Assembly (NCBI RefSeq): GCF_030931715.1
Contig: NZ_CP133261.1
Span: 2,830,643-2,894,642, forward strand
Length of the DNA: 64,000 nucleotides
Direction: 5' to 3'
Origin: Tissierella sp. MB52-C2
Lineage (GTDB): Bacteria; Bacillota; Clostridia; Tissierellales; Tissierellaceae
Shown: positions 1 through 7,388 of the stretch, piece after piece
How the letters are laid out: each line of letters begins with the position of its first letter
How positions within the stretch are numbered: position 1 is the stretch's first letter
Made by a program: the position numbers and the translations under genes
The notes under the pieces: generated by a model
Seen by the model: only the letters and a program-made list of their open reading frames with translations
Told to the model about the DNA's origin: nothing
The model's database searches: none

Positions 1-318
1 TCCTCCACCATAAGGAACTCCCATAACTCCACATTTAAAAGTCATCCAGATTGATAATGCCTTAACTTCATCTGCGTTAACTCCCGGATGGAATCTAATT
101 CCACCTTTAGCAGGCCCTATAGCTGTATTATGTGATGATCTATATCCTTTAAATACCTTTACTGAGCCATCATCCATTTTAACTGGGATTGAAACCTCAA
201 TAATTCTTTGTGGTTCTTTAAGTAATTCATAAACTGCTGGTTCTAGACCTAATGCATCGCAAGCATGTTTAACTTGTAACTGAGCACTTTCTAATGGGTT
301 TAGATTTTCTTTTGACAT
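1..318 (-). CDS. gdhA: Glutamate dehydrogenase, N-terminal part (cut by window edge)
   Basis: The first 106 residues of a Glu/Leu/Phe/Val dehydrogenase read leftwards and run off the window. Oxidative deamination of glutamate to 2-oxoglutarate is the family reaction, in the cytoplasm. The dimerisation segment is followed by the family signature GYRSSHNTAIGPAKGGIRF and then VMGVPYGG, which leads to the catalytic Lys just outside the window. The ATG start at 318 has an ideal GGGAGG site 9 bases upstream. The gene has its own promoter, so it is separate from the etf-bcd genes. Family assignment is firm; coenzyme preference cannot be judged from this fragment. Confidence 0.95.
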   Translation of the reverse strand, partial: MSKENLNPLESAQLQVKHACDALGLEPAVYELLKEPQRIIEVSIPVKMDDGSVKVFKGYRSSHNTAIGPAKGGIRFHPGVNADEVKALSIWMTFKCGVMGVPYGGG

Positions 319-342
319 TATACAAAACCTCCCTTTATTTTA

Positions 343-412
343 ATTGGTGAATTCTATCACCAATAGATTATCTTTCCAATGAAATTATAACATATTGATT
401 AGACAAGTTCAA
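343..412 (-). promoter_or_regulatory. gdhA promoter and leader dyad
   Basis: Read on the minus strand there is TTGAAC (407-412), a 17-base spacer and TATAAT (384-389), so transcription should start near 377. Between that start and the ribosome site lies an 8-bp inverted repeat ATTGGTGA/TCACCAAT with a 6-base spacer (343-364). It could be an operator or an mRNA hairpin; no regulator is named by the sequence. Confidence 0.6.
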
Positions 413-518
413 TCAGTCTAATTATTAATTGTTAATTTTAAATTATAAATTGAATGATTAAATTCTCTATTGTATTCCATTGAAGGAAATACTGTCAAAT
501 TACTTTAATCTTTTAAGA

Positions 519-1739
519 TTATTTTAATGCGAAAGCTTCTATTATATCGTCTACATTATCCAAAGACTCTATAAGAAGTGGTAATATTTCATAAACATCT
601 CCAATAATACCATAGTCAGCAACTTTAAATATAGGTGCATCTTTATCCTTATTTATGGCAACAATAACTTTAGATTCTTGCATACCTGCCAAGTGCTGAA
701 TAGCTCCTGAAATACCACAAGCAATATAAAGGGAAGGTCTAACAGTTTTACCTGTTTGTCCTACTTGGTGTCCCTGGTCTATCCAACCAGCATCAACTGT
801 AGCACGAGAAGCTCCTACTACTCCACCAAACTTCTTTGCTAAATCTTGAATTAACTTAAATCCTTCTGGATTTCCAAGACCTCTACCACCTGATACTATT
901 ATTTTTGAATCTTCAAGTTGTACTTCTGCCTTTCCACCTTTGACTACTTCCATAACTTTAGCCCTTATATCTTCATCTTTTAATTCTGGAATAAATTTAA
1001 CTATATTACCTTTTCTACTTTCATTATACTTTGCCTTTTCCATAACCCCTGGTCTAACTGTAGACATTTGTGGTCTATGATCTGGACAAATAATAGTTGC
1101 CATTAGGTTTCCACCAAAGGCTGGACGAGTCTGTAAAAGTCTTCTATTTTCTATATCAATATCCAGCTTTGTACAATCTGCAGTAAGTCCTGTATGAACT
1201 CTTGCAGATATTCTAGGTCCTAAATCTCTACCTATATTTGTAGCACCTATCAACATAATTTCAGGCTTTCTTTCCTTAATTAAATCATAAATTACTTTAG
1301 TATATCCATCAGTTGTATATACACTTAGTAGCTGATGGTCTGCATATAGAACTTCATCTGCTCCATATTTAACTAATTTTTCCGCTAAATTATCTATATC
1401 CTTACCCAATAGCACAGCAGTCAAAGGAACTTTTAGTTCATCAGCTATTTTTCTTCCTTCTCCTACTAACTCTATGGCTACATTAAGCAGCTCCTTATCT
1501 CTTTGCTCTGCAAATACCCAAACTCCCCTATATTCATCTACATTTACTCCGCCAGCTCTATATTTTTTTTCTTCTTTCTCTATTGCATCTACTGGACAGG
1601 CCTCTACACATTGTCCGCAAGCCGTACACTTTTCATTGATTTTAGCCTTTTTATCTATCATGTCTATAGCATCAAAGGGACATACTCTAACGCACTTTCC
1701 ACAGCCAATACATTTCAACTCTATAACTTTAACAGCCAT
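519..1739 (-). CDS. etfA: Electron transfer flavoprotein alpha subunit with N-terminal 2[4Fe-4S] ferredoxin domain
   Basis: A 406-aa EtfA that passes electrons between an acyl-CoA dehydrogenase and other carriers. Residues 1-55 form a two-cluster ferredoxin domain (Cys10/13/16/20 and Cys38/41/44/48). The rest is a normal EtfA, ending in the FAD-binding part (GGRGLG, SRATVDAGW, GQTGKTV, ACGISGAIQH). Plain EtfA proteins are about 60 residues shorter; the extension is known from electron-bifurcating relatives such as caffeyl-CoA reductase CarE. ATG at 1739 follows AAAGGAGG. It is the last gene of bcd-etfB-etfA, 28 bases after etfB. The extra clusters suggest contact with ferredoxin, which is inference. 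Confidence 0.95.
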   Translation of the reverse strand: MAVKVIELKCIGCGKCVRVCPFDAIDMIDKKAKINEKCTACGQCVEACPVDAIEKEEKKYRAGGVNVDEYRGVWVFAEQRDKELLNVAIELVGEGRKIADELKVPLTAVLLGKDIDNLAEKLVKYGADEVLYADHQLLSVYTTDGYTKVIYDLIKERKPEIMLIGATNIGRDLGPRISARVHTGLTADCTKLDIDIENRRLLQTRPAFGGNLMATIICPDHRPQMSTVRPGVMEKAKYNESRKGNIVKFIPELKDEDIRAKVMEVVKGGKAEVQLEDSKIIVSGGRGLGNPEGFKLIQDLAKKFGGVVGASRATVDAGWIDQGHQVGQTGKTVRPSLYIACGISGAIQHLAGMQESKVIVAINKDKDAPIFKVADYGIIGDVYEILPLLIESLDNVDDIIEAFALK

Positions 1740-1767
1740 TTAAATTCCTCCTTTATCAGATGATATA

Positions 1768-2559
1768 TTAAATAAGATGTTTTTCTCTTAATCTTAGTAT
1801 CAATGATTCAACTGCCTCTTTTCCACTTCCCTGTAATATTTCTCCCTCACCTGATCTTCCTGATGGTGTAAAAGATTTATTTACTTGGGTAGGCGATCCG
1901 TTTAGTCCTAGATTGTCAAAATCTGCATCTACATCTTTTGCTGATAAAACCTTAACATTATCACTATTGTAGGCATTATAAATGCCTTTAATGGAAGGGT
2001 ATCTTGGTATATTTAATTCTTTTATAGCTGTTAAAAGTACAGGCATTTTAGATTCCACAACAAAATGTCCATCTTCCAATGTTCTTTTAGCTATAACTTT
2101 GTCTCCTTCAATTTCTAATTCTTCAACATAAGTAATTTGAGGTATATTTAAATGTTCTGCTATTTGAGGTCCAACCTGTGCCGTATCTCCATCTATTGCT
2201 TGTCTTCCACAGAATATAATACTATAGTCTCCAATCTTTTTTATACCCGCAGCAAGAGCAGTAGAGGTAGCCCAAGTATCAGAACCTGCAAAAGCTCTGT
2301 CGCTTAAAAGTATAGCTTCATCTGCTCCCATGGCTAAAGTTTCCCTAAGGGCAACATCAGCCTGAGGAGGCCCCATGCTTAAAACTATTACTTTTACATC
2401 TTTTAATTTATCTTTAATTTTTAGAGCTTCTTCCAAAGCATTTCTATCATCTGGATTTATAATACTTGGTACTCCTTCACGAATAAGAGTTCCACGTACT
2501 GGGTCTATTCTAACTTCATTAGTATCTGGTACTTGCTTTATACATACAATAATATTCAT
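1768..2559 (-). CDS. etfB: Electron transfer flavoprotein beta subunit
   Basis: A 263-aa EtfB, the partner of EtfA. The sequence opens MNIIVCIKQVPDTNEVRID and carries the nucleotide-binding core typical of clostridial EtfB (NPDDRNALEEALKIK, then GADEAILLSDRAFAGSDTWA) and the recognition-loop region further on. In bifurcating Etf proteins this subunit binds the FAD that splits the electron pair from NADH. Start ATG follows GGGAGGTTAGGAT. It sits 18 bases after bcd and 28 before etfA, so all three should be co-transcribed. Length is normal for the family. Confidence 0.95.
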   Translation of the reverse strand: MNIIVCIKQVPDTNEVRIDPVRGTLIREGVPSIINPDDRNALEEALKIKDKLKDVKVIVLSMGPPQADVALRETLAMGADEAILLSDRAFAGSDTWATSTALAAGIKKIGDYSIIFCGRQAIDGDTAQVGPQIAEHLNIPQITYVEELEIEGDKVIAKRTLEDGHFVVESKMPVLLTAIKELNIPRYPSIKGIYNAYNSDNVKVLSAKDVDADFDNLGLNGSPTQVNKSFTPSGRSGEGEILQGSGKEAVESLILRLREKHLI

Positions 2560-2577
2560 ATCCTAACCTCCCTAGTC

Positions 2578-3717
2578 CTATTTTAATACAGCGGCTGATA
2601 TAACCATTTGTTGTACTTGTGATGTACCTTCATATATCTCAGTAATCTTCGCATCTCTCATCATTCTCTCTATTGGATAATCCTTTGTATATCCATATCC
2701 ACCAAATAATTGAACACATTTAGTAGTTACATTCATAGCACATTCTGATGCAAATAATTTAGCCATTGCTGCTTCTTTACTATAAGGTAAGTTATTTGCT
2801 TTATTATAGGCTGCCCTATAAACAAGAAGTCTAGCTGCTTCTATTTCGGTTGCCATATCCGCTATCATCCATTGAAGTCCTTGGAATTTAGATATAGATC
2901 TACCGAATTGTTGTCTCTCTTTTATATATTTAATCGTTTCATCTAAGGCACCTGCTGCTATACCTAAGGCTTGGGCAGCTATACCAATTCTACCTCCATC
3001 TAGGGTAGACATGGCAATTTTAAAACCTTCTCCTTCTTTGCCTAATAGATTTTCCTTTGGTACTATACAATTTTGAAATATTAGTTCAGCAGTTGCAGAT
3101 GCCCTAATACCCATTTTTTCTTCAATTTTTCCGATACTAAAACCAGGGAAGTCTTTTTCAACTATAAATGTAGATATTCCTCTAGTACCTTTACTTTTAT
3201 CAGTCATGGCAAATATTATATATGTATCTGACTGTCCGCCATTTGTTATAAATATCTTTGAACCGTTTAAAATATAATTATCACCATCTAAGATAGCAGT
3301 AGTTTGTTGTCCTGCTGCATCAGTTCCAGCATTAGGCTCTGTTAAACCAAAAGCTCCTAAATGTTCTCCCTTTGCCAACGGAATTAGATATTTTTGTTTT
3401 TGTTCCTCTGTACCATATTTATATATAGGCCAACATCCTAAGGATGTGTGAGCGGAACATATAACTCCTGTAGTACCACAAGACTTTGATAATTCTTCTA
3501 CAGCTATGGCATAGGATAATTCGTCTCCTCCTGCCCCACCATACTCTACTGGAAAAGGTATTCCTAACATATTATATTTTGCCATTTTTTCTACAGTTTC
3601 TGTTGGAAATCTTTCTGTCTCATCAATCTCAGCTGCAATGGGTTTTACCTCTTTTTCTGTAAATTCTTTCATTACATTTCTTACCATTTGTTGCGCTTTA
3701 GTTAAATTGAAATCCAT
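2578..3717 (-). CDS. bcd: Short-chain acyl-CoA dehydrogenase, butyryl-CoA dehydrogenase type
   Basis: A 379-aa flavoprotein of the acyl-CoA dehydrogenase family, full length. Visible signatures are FGLTEPNAGTDAAG (acyl-CoA/FAD site), ITNGGQSDTYIIFA, the QFGRSISKFQGLQW helix, LFGGYGYTKDYPIER, and the catalytic Glu in KITEIYEGTSQVQ near residue 360. With EtfAB it should reduce an enoyl-CoA while taking electrons from NADH. Genes for crotonase, 3-hydroxyacyl-CoA dehydrogenase and thiolase, often beside bcd, are absent here, so the acyl substrate is not fixed by context. ATG follows GGGAGGG. Separated from rex by a terminator, so it has its own promoter. Confidence 0.93.
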   Translation of the reverse strand: MDFNLTKAQQMVRNVMKEFTEKEVKPIAAEIDETERFPTETVEKMAKYNMLGIPFPVEYGGAGGDELSYAIAVEELSKSCGTTGVICSAHTSLGCWPIYKYGTEEQKQKYLIPLAKGEHLGAFGLTEPNAGTDAAGQQTTAILDGDNYILNGSKIFITNGGQSDTYIIFAMTDKSKGTRGISTFIVEKDFPGFSIGKIEEKMGIRASATAELIFQNCIVPKENLLGKEGEGFKIAMSTLDGGRIGIAAQALGIAAGALDETIKYIKERQQFGRSISKFQGLQWMIADMATEIEAARLLVYRAAYNKANNLPYSKEAAMAKLFASECAMNVTTKCVQLFGGYGYTKDYPIERMMRDAKITEIYEGTSQVQQMVISAAVLK

Positions 3718-3765
3718 ATATTATTTCCCTCCCTAATATATTAGCTATATCTGTATCTATCTTTC

Positions 3766-3818
3766 ATTATAATATATTTAATATGTAATTTCCACTGATA
3801 TTGTTAATTTTTTATCTT
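3766..3818 (-). promoter_or_regulatory. bcd-etfBA promoter with possible Rex half-site
   Basis: A TATAAT box (3766-3771, minus strand) stands about 50 bases before bcd with only a weak -35. Upstream, 3801-3818 reads TTGTTAA, four bases, then TTATCTT on the plus strand. The first half matches the clostridial Rex operator (TTGTTAA-N4-TTAACAA) exactly; the second matches at 4 of 7 positions. Rex control is plausible because rex is the neighbouring gene. Confidence 0.4.
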
Positions 3819-3827
3819 TTTTCCACA

Positions 3828-3868
3828 TAAAAAAAGGCAGTCCTTAAAGATTATATTAAGAAAGCCTT
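3828..3868 (-). terminator. rex terminator
   Basis: On the minus strand AAAGGC and CTTAA pair with TTAAG and GCCTTT around a short loop and run into seven T. It ends rex and separates it from bcd. Confidence 0.75.
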
Positions 3869-3883
3869 TTGTCTTTTTTATTA

Positions 3884-4519
3884 TTATTTATGATTTTGCT
3901 TTAAAAAATATGAGAGTGCAAATAAAGATTCATTTAAACGCACATTTTCCACTATTATATTATCAGGCACATTTAAGTCAGTCGGAGCAAAGTTCCAAAT
4001 TCCTTTCACCCCTGCCTTAATAAATATATCCGTTATATCTTGAGCATACTCCTTTGGAGTAGTAATTATTCCTATGTCAACATTATTTTCCCTTATAAAT
4101 TCAACCATATAGTCAACATCTCTTATTTCGATATCTCTAATTTTTAAACCTATTAATTTAGGATTTTTATCAAAAAGGGATAATACTTTAAAACCAGCAT
4201 CTTCAAATCCTTTATAATTTGCAATAGCTTGACCTAGGTTTCCTGCACCTGCTATTACTGCTTTATATATAGTGTCTAATCCAAGAATCCTTCCTAGTTC
4301 TCCATGAAGTTCTTCTACGTTATATCCATAACCCTGTTGTCCAAATCCTCCAAAGTTGTTTAAGTCCTGTCTTATTTGAGAAGCTGTAAATCCAGTCATT
4401 TTACTTAACTCTTGAGATGAAATTCTGTTAATTCCTCGATCTATTAATTCACCTAAATATCTATAATATTTTGGTAATCTTCTTATAACTGTTATGGAGA
4501 CTTTACTATATCTATCCAT
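3884..4519 (-). CDS. rex: Redox-sensing transcriptional repressor Rex
   Basis: A 211-aa Rex, the NADH/NAD+ sensor that represses fermentation and reduced-carrier genes. Residues 1-75 are the winged helix (RLPKYYRYLGEL, then SSQELSKMTGFTASQIRQDL, FGGFGQQGYGY). From residue 85 there is a Rossmann fold with GAGNLG at 91-96. The tail ends in the domain-swapped helix (ESLFALSYFLKQ). Length is normal. ATG follows TTAGGTGG. It lies directly upstream of bcd-etfBA but behind its own terminator. Target genes in this window are probably bcd and possibly its own promoter, by family knowledge. Confidence 0.97.
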   Translation of the reverse strand: MDRYSKVSITVIRRLPKYYRYLGELIDRGINRISSQELSKMTGFTASQIRQDLNNFGGFGQQGYGYNVEELHGELGRILGLDTIYKAVIAGAGNLGQAIANYKGFEDAGFKVLSLFDKNPKLIGLKIRDIEIRDVDYMVEFIRENNVDIGIITTPKEYAQDITDIFIKAGVKGIWNFAPTDLNVPDNIIVENVRLNESLFALSYFLKQNHK

Positions 4520-4552
4520 TATTTCACCACCTAAATAATATTTTTATATACC

Positions 4553-4581
4553 ATTATATCATTCTGACATTAATATGTCAA
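4553..4581 (-). promoter_or_regulatory. rex promoter with overlapping dyad
   Basis: A perfect consensus on the minus strand: TTGACA (4576-4581), 17 bases, TATAAT (4553-4558). The inverted repeat TGACAT-N4-ATGTCA (4565-4580) overlaps the -35 and the spacer, a good place for a repressor. It does not match the Rex consensus. Confidence 0.75.
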
Positions 4582-4600
4582 TTTTCAAAAAATATATTAT

Positions 4601-4630
4601 TTGAATATTTAATCGTATTTTTGATACAAT
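4601..4630 (+). promoter_or_regulatory. Promoter of the 70-aa Cys protein gene
   Basis: TTGAAT (4601-4606), an 18-base spacer and TACAAT (4625-4630) precede the ribosome site by only a few bases, giving a very short leader. Divergent from the rex promoter. Confidence 0.55.
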
Positions 4631-4653
4631 AATTACTGAAAGGAGTGATTGGC

Positions 4654-4866
4654 ATGGCAAGCAAGGAACAATTAAGAAAAGTGGCCTTGTATTGTAAAGA
4701 ATATGATCCATCAAGAAACGAACTGACATCTTCTGCTCGTACTTATGAGGATAAATATGAGAACTGTGTCAATTGTAACCATTATAATCAAGAAGGAAGA
4801 TGTACATTAAATTTAATCGACCCTATATTATCTTCCATGGCAATGGAACTGAATTTAAAATCTTAA
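4654..4866 (+). CDS. Small Cys-containing protein of unknown function (70 aa)
   Basis: I do not recognise a named family. The 70-residue protein has a CVNC pair (Cys38/41) followed by NHYNQEGRC (Cys50) and a lone Cys14, so a small metal site or disulfide is possible. The ATG at 4654 has AAGGAG 8 bases upstream; an in-frame GTG at 4645 falls inside that ribosome site and is rejected. A promoter precedes it and a strong terminator follows, so it is monocistronic. It is divergent from rex and convergent to the selenoprotein candidate. Confidence 0.75.
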   Translation: MASKEQLRKVALYCKEYDPSRNELTSSARTYEDKYENCVNCNHYNQEGRCTLNLIDPILSSMAMELNLKS

Positions 4867-4895
4867 AATACTCCTATTCTTAGGAGTATTTTCTC
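4865..4895. terminator. Bidirectional terminator
   Basis: AAAATACTCCT-attctt-AGGAGTATTTT, an 11-bp perfect stem flanked by A and T tracts. It can end both the 70-aa gene (plus) and the selenoprotein candidate (minus). Confidence 0.9.
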
Positions 4896-4906
4896 TTATA
4901 ATGCTT

Positions 4907-5188
4907 TTATATACTTATACCATCCACTGTTAAAGATTTTATCCATAGTACTTTACTAAGATCGATTTTTAGTTCGTCATTTCTAGTTATTAAATTTTGT
5001 GCAAAATATACTTCTATATCTCCTACATTGTATATGCGAAATCCACTTTCATTACTTGGTCTTCCCACCTTAACAGATGGTTCATACCTAGCACATCAAC
5101 CTCCCCCAACTTGTACTGGCTTAATCTGTATCGAATTAGATTTCTTCTTTATATACTCCTTCGCCTTGTCACTAATATATATATCCAT
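4907..5188 (-). CDS. CC/Se-motif family selenoprotein candidate, TGA at codon 31 read as selenocysteine
   Basis: Read leftwards from ATG 5188 (AAAAGGTGG ribosome site) the frame stays open for 93 codons to TAA at 4907, except for one TGA at codon 31 (5096-5098). The context is IKPVQVGGG-[TGA]-CARYEPSVKVGRP. I recall this pattern from the family annotated as CC/Se motif (seleno)protein, whose members have Cys or selenocysteine at this place, next to an invariant Cys. Both halves read like one protein and share codon style. Just downstream of the TGA lies a hairpin that fits the bacterial SECIS rules. An adjacent U-C pair suggests thiol/selenol redox chemistry; the substrate is unknown. A pseudogene with one nonsense change is the alternative, but TGA exactly at the motif plus the hairpin makes it unlikely. 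Confidence 0.82.
5058..5088 (-). promoter_or_regulatory. Bacterial SECIS-like hairpin
   Basis: In the mRNA, after the TGA come 15 bases, then CCATC-TGUUAA-GGUGG: a 5-bp apical stem (5065-5069 with 5076-5080) and a 6-base loop with G in second place. An outer GGU/ACC pairing (5086-5088 with 5058-5060) extends it. UGA-to-loop distance is 20 bases. Stem size, loop G and distance agree with the published bacterial SECIS consensus. Confidence 0.65.
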
Positions 5189-5310
5189 ATTTCCACCTTT
5201 TCTAACAATGTTTTTTATTAATTATACCATATAGGGGTATTAAAGACAATGGAAATGAGTTTATTTTTTTGATACAATATACATATTATGATTATAAGGG
5301 GTGAAATATT

Positions 5311-7224
5311 ATGTTAGTCCTTTCATGTAGTAATCTAACTAAAACTTATATAGTAGATACTATTTTAGATAGCATTAGTTTTACAGTAGAAGATGGAGAT
5401 AAAATTGGAGTAATTGGATTAAATGGTTCAGGAAAAACTACTCTTTTTAATATTTTAAATGGAGATACCCCGCAGGATAGTGGAGATATATATATTCAAA
5501 AAGGTGTAAGAATTGGATACTTAAAGCAGCATACAAATATAGAAAGCACCAAGACCGTATTTGATCAGTGTTTAGAAGTATTTTTACCCCTAATAAAGAT
5601 GGAAGAAAATTTGAGAAAACTTGAACATGAAATATCTCTAGAGGGTTCCAAGGGGGAAAGTGAAAATTTAAATATTCTAATGGAAGAGTATGCAAATATG
5701 TCTGAAAAATTTTTGTCCTTAAATGGATATGGATATAAATCAGAAATTAAAGGAACCCTCAAAGGCTTAGGTTTTAAAGATGAAGACTTAGAAAAGGAAG
5801 TTAATGTTTTAAGTGGTGGACAAAAGTCTCGACTATCTTTGGCTAAATTACTTTTAGAAAAGCCTGATATTCTATTACTAGACGAGCCTACTAACCACTT
5901 AGACATAGATGCCATTGATTGGTTAGAAAAGTTTTTAAAAGATTATAAAGGTGCAGCTTTGATTATATCCCATGATAGATATTTCTTAGATAATGTTGTA
6001 AATAGAATATTTCATATAGAACATCTAAAGCTAAATATCTACAATACAAATTATACTAATTTTATGAGTAGAAGAAAAAAGGATTTAGAAATTTATCAAA
6101 AACATTTTGAAAATCAGCAAAAAGAAATAAAAAGACAAGAAGAAATTATTCAAAGATTTAAGGCTTATGGCGGAGAAAGATACCATGGTCTTGCTGAAAG
6201 CAGACAAAAGATGTTGGATAAAATGAAACTACTAGATAAACCTATGGGAGAACAGCAAAGAACAAAGATCAAATTTGAACCTAAGATTAAGTCTGGAAGA
6301 GATGTATTAAGAGTTGAAAACGTGGAAAAATCCTTTGGAGACTTTAAACTTCTAAAAGATATAAACTTTAATATATATAAAGGAGAAAAAGTAGGTCTTA
6401 TAGGAGCCAATGGTATAGGAAAGACCACTTTATTTAAAATAGTCTTAGGTGAATTGTCTAAGGATGGTGGCGAAATAACTTTAGGCCATCACGTTGAAAA
6501 AGGATATTTTGATCAAGAAATGACCAAGCTCAACTTGAATAAAACCATTATAGATGAGATTTGGGATGAAAATCCAACCTTTGATCATTATCAAATAAGA
6601 AGTATTCTTAGTCAGTTTATGTTCATAGGTGACGATATATTTAAACAGATTTCAGATTTAAGTGGTGGAGAAAAAGGTAGATTATCTCTATTAAAATTAA
6701 TGCTTTCTAATGCTAATTTCTTACTAATGGACGAGCCTACTAACCACTTAGATATAGATTCTAAAGAGGTATTAGAGGAATCTATAATCAATTATGAAGG
6801 TACTTTATTTGTCATATCTCACGATAGATATTTCTTAAATAAGGTAGCAGATAAAATCTTGGAATTAACTAATGAAGGCATAAAAGAATATCTAGGAAAT
6901 TATGACTATTATTTAGAGAAGAAAAATGAAGTGTTATATGAAGAAGATGAAGAAGATGAGAAGACAAAGACTCAAGTAAAATTAGAAAAAAGAAAAGAAA
7001 AAGAACTGTTAAAGGAAGAGAAATTTAAAAGAAAAGAAATCAAGTCTTTGGAGGAAGAAATATCAAGAAAAGAAACTCAATTAGAAGAATTAGATAATAT
7101 TCTCTGTGATTCTTCCATATATGACAAACCAGAAAAGGTTGTCGAATTAACTAAAGAAAGGGAAAGTATACAAATAGAGCTGGATAATCTTTATAATCAA
7201 TGGATTCTGTTGACAGAAGAATAA
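5311..7224 (+). CDS. ABC-F family ATPase (ribosome-associated type)
   Basis: A 637-aa soluble protein with two ABC ATPase domains and no membrane segments. Domain 1 has GLNGSGKTTL, the signature LSGGQKSRLSLAKLLL and LLLDEPTNHLDIDAIDWLE; domain 2 has GANGIGKTTLF, LSGGEKGRLSLLKLML and LLMDEPTNHLDIDSKEVLEE. The linker between them (about 240-310) is charged and helical, as in ABC-F factors that enter the ribosomal E site. The C-terminal 90 residues are a charged coiled coil. The layout resembles YdiF-type members; ABC-F proteins also include antibiotic-resistance factors, and sequence alone does not decide which. ATG follows AAGGGGTG; a TACAAT -10 lies at 5273-5278. Confidence 0.93.
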   Translation: MLVLSCSNLTKTYIVDTILDSISFTVEDGDKIGVIGLNGSGKTTLFNILNGDTPQDSGDIYIQKGVRIGYLKQHTNIESTKTVFDQCLEVFLPLIKMEENLRKLEHEISLEGSKGESENLNILMEEYANMSEKFLSLNGYGYKSEIKGTLKGLGFKDEDLEKEVNVLSGGQKSRLSLAKLLLEKPDILLLDEPTNHLDIDAIDWLEKFLKDYKGAALIISHDRYFLDNVVNRIFHIEHLKLNIYNTNYTNFMSRRKKDLEIYQKHFENQQKEIKRQEEIIQRFKAYGGERYHGLAESRQKMLDKMKLLDKPMGEQQRTKIKFEPKIKSGRDVLRVENVEKSFGDFKLLKDINFNIYKGEKVGLIGANGIGKTTLFKIVLGELSKDGGEITLGHHVEKGYFDQEMTKLNLNKTIIDEIWDENPTFDHYQIRSILSQFMFIGDDIFKQISDLSGGEKGRLSLLKLMLSNANFLLMDEPTNHLDIDSKEVLEESIINYEGTLFVISHDRYFLNKVADKILELTNEGIKEYLGNYDYYLEKKNEVLYEEDEEDEKTKTQVKLEKRKEKELLKEEKFKRKEIKSLEEEISRKETQLEELDNILCDSSIYDKPEKVVELTKERESIQIELDNLYNQWILLTEE

Positions 7225-7233
7225 TTCCACATA

Positions 7234-7373
7234 TAATTCACACATTATACACAATACCCACAACCTTATCCACAGTACAAGGCCTATATTTTAAGGTTCT
7301 TTACATTTTTTCCACATTGTCCACATATTTTCATAGTAAGTCATATTTTTATATGTGGACAATTTGTGGAGAA
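7234..7373. repeat. DnaA-box cluster with long inverted repeat in a convergent gap
   Basis: Two perfect DnaA boxes (TTATACACA 7245-7253; TTATCCACA 7266-7274) and five boxes with one mismatch (7234-7242, 7308-7316, 7317-7325, and reversed at 7354-7362 and 7365-7373) lie in 140 bp between the convergent ABC-F and tsaD genes. Boxes 7308-7325 and 7354-7373 form an imperfect inverted repeat of about 20 bp (TTGTCCACATAT with ATATGTGGACAA at its core) that could also end transcription. No dnaA or dnaN is near. Confidence 0.6.
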
Positions 7374-7388
7374 AAATGTTGTTTTTTA

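Noticed and set aside
1474-1763. Plus-strand frames opposite the etfA ferredoxin region
   Set aside because: Shadow of the real gene on the other strand; Cys/Ser/Phe-rich composition and no start signals.
4565-4580. TGACAT-N4-ATGTCA dyad at the rex promoter as a Rex operator
   Set aside because: It does not fit the Rex consensus TTGTTAA-N4-TTAACAA; kept only as an unassigned dyad.
4997-5234. Two plus-strand frames of about 70 codons
   Set aside because: They are the antisense of the selenoprotein candidate, have no ribosome sites and read as low-complexity hydrophobic sequence.
7225-7388. Possible chromosomal origin
   Set aside because: DnaA boxes are clustered, but the flanking genes are ABC-F and tsaD, and none of the usual origin neighbours is present; only the cluster itself is reported.
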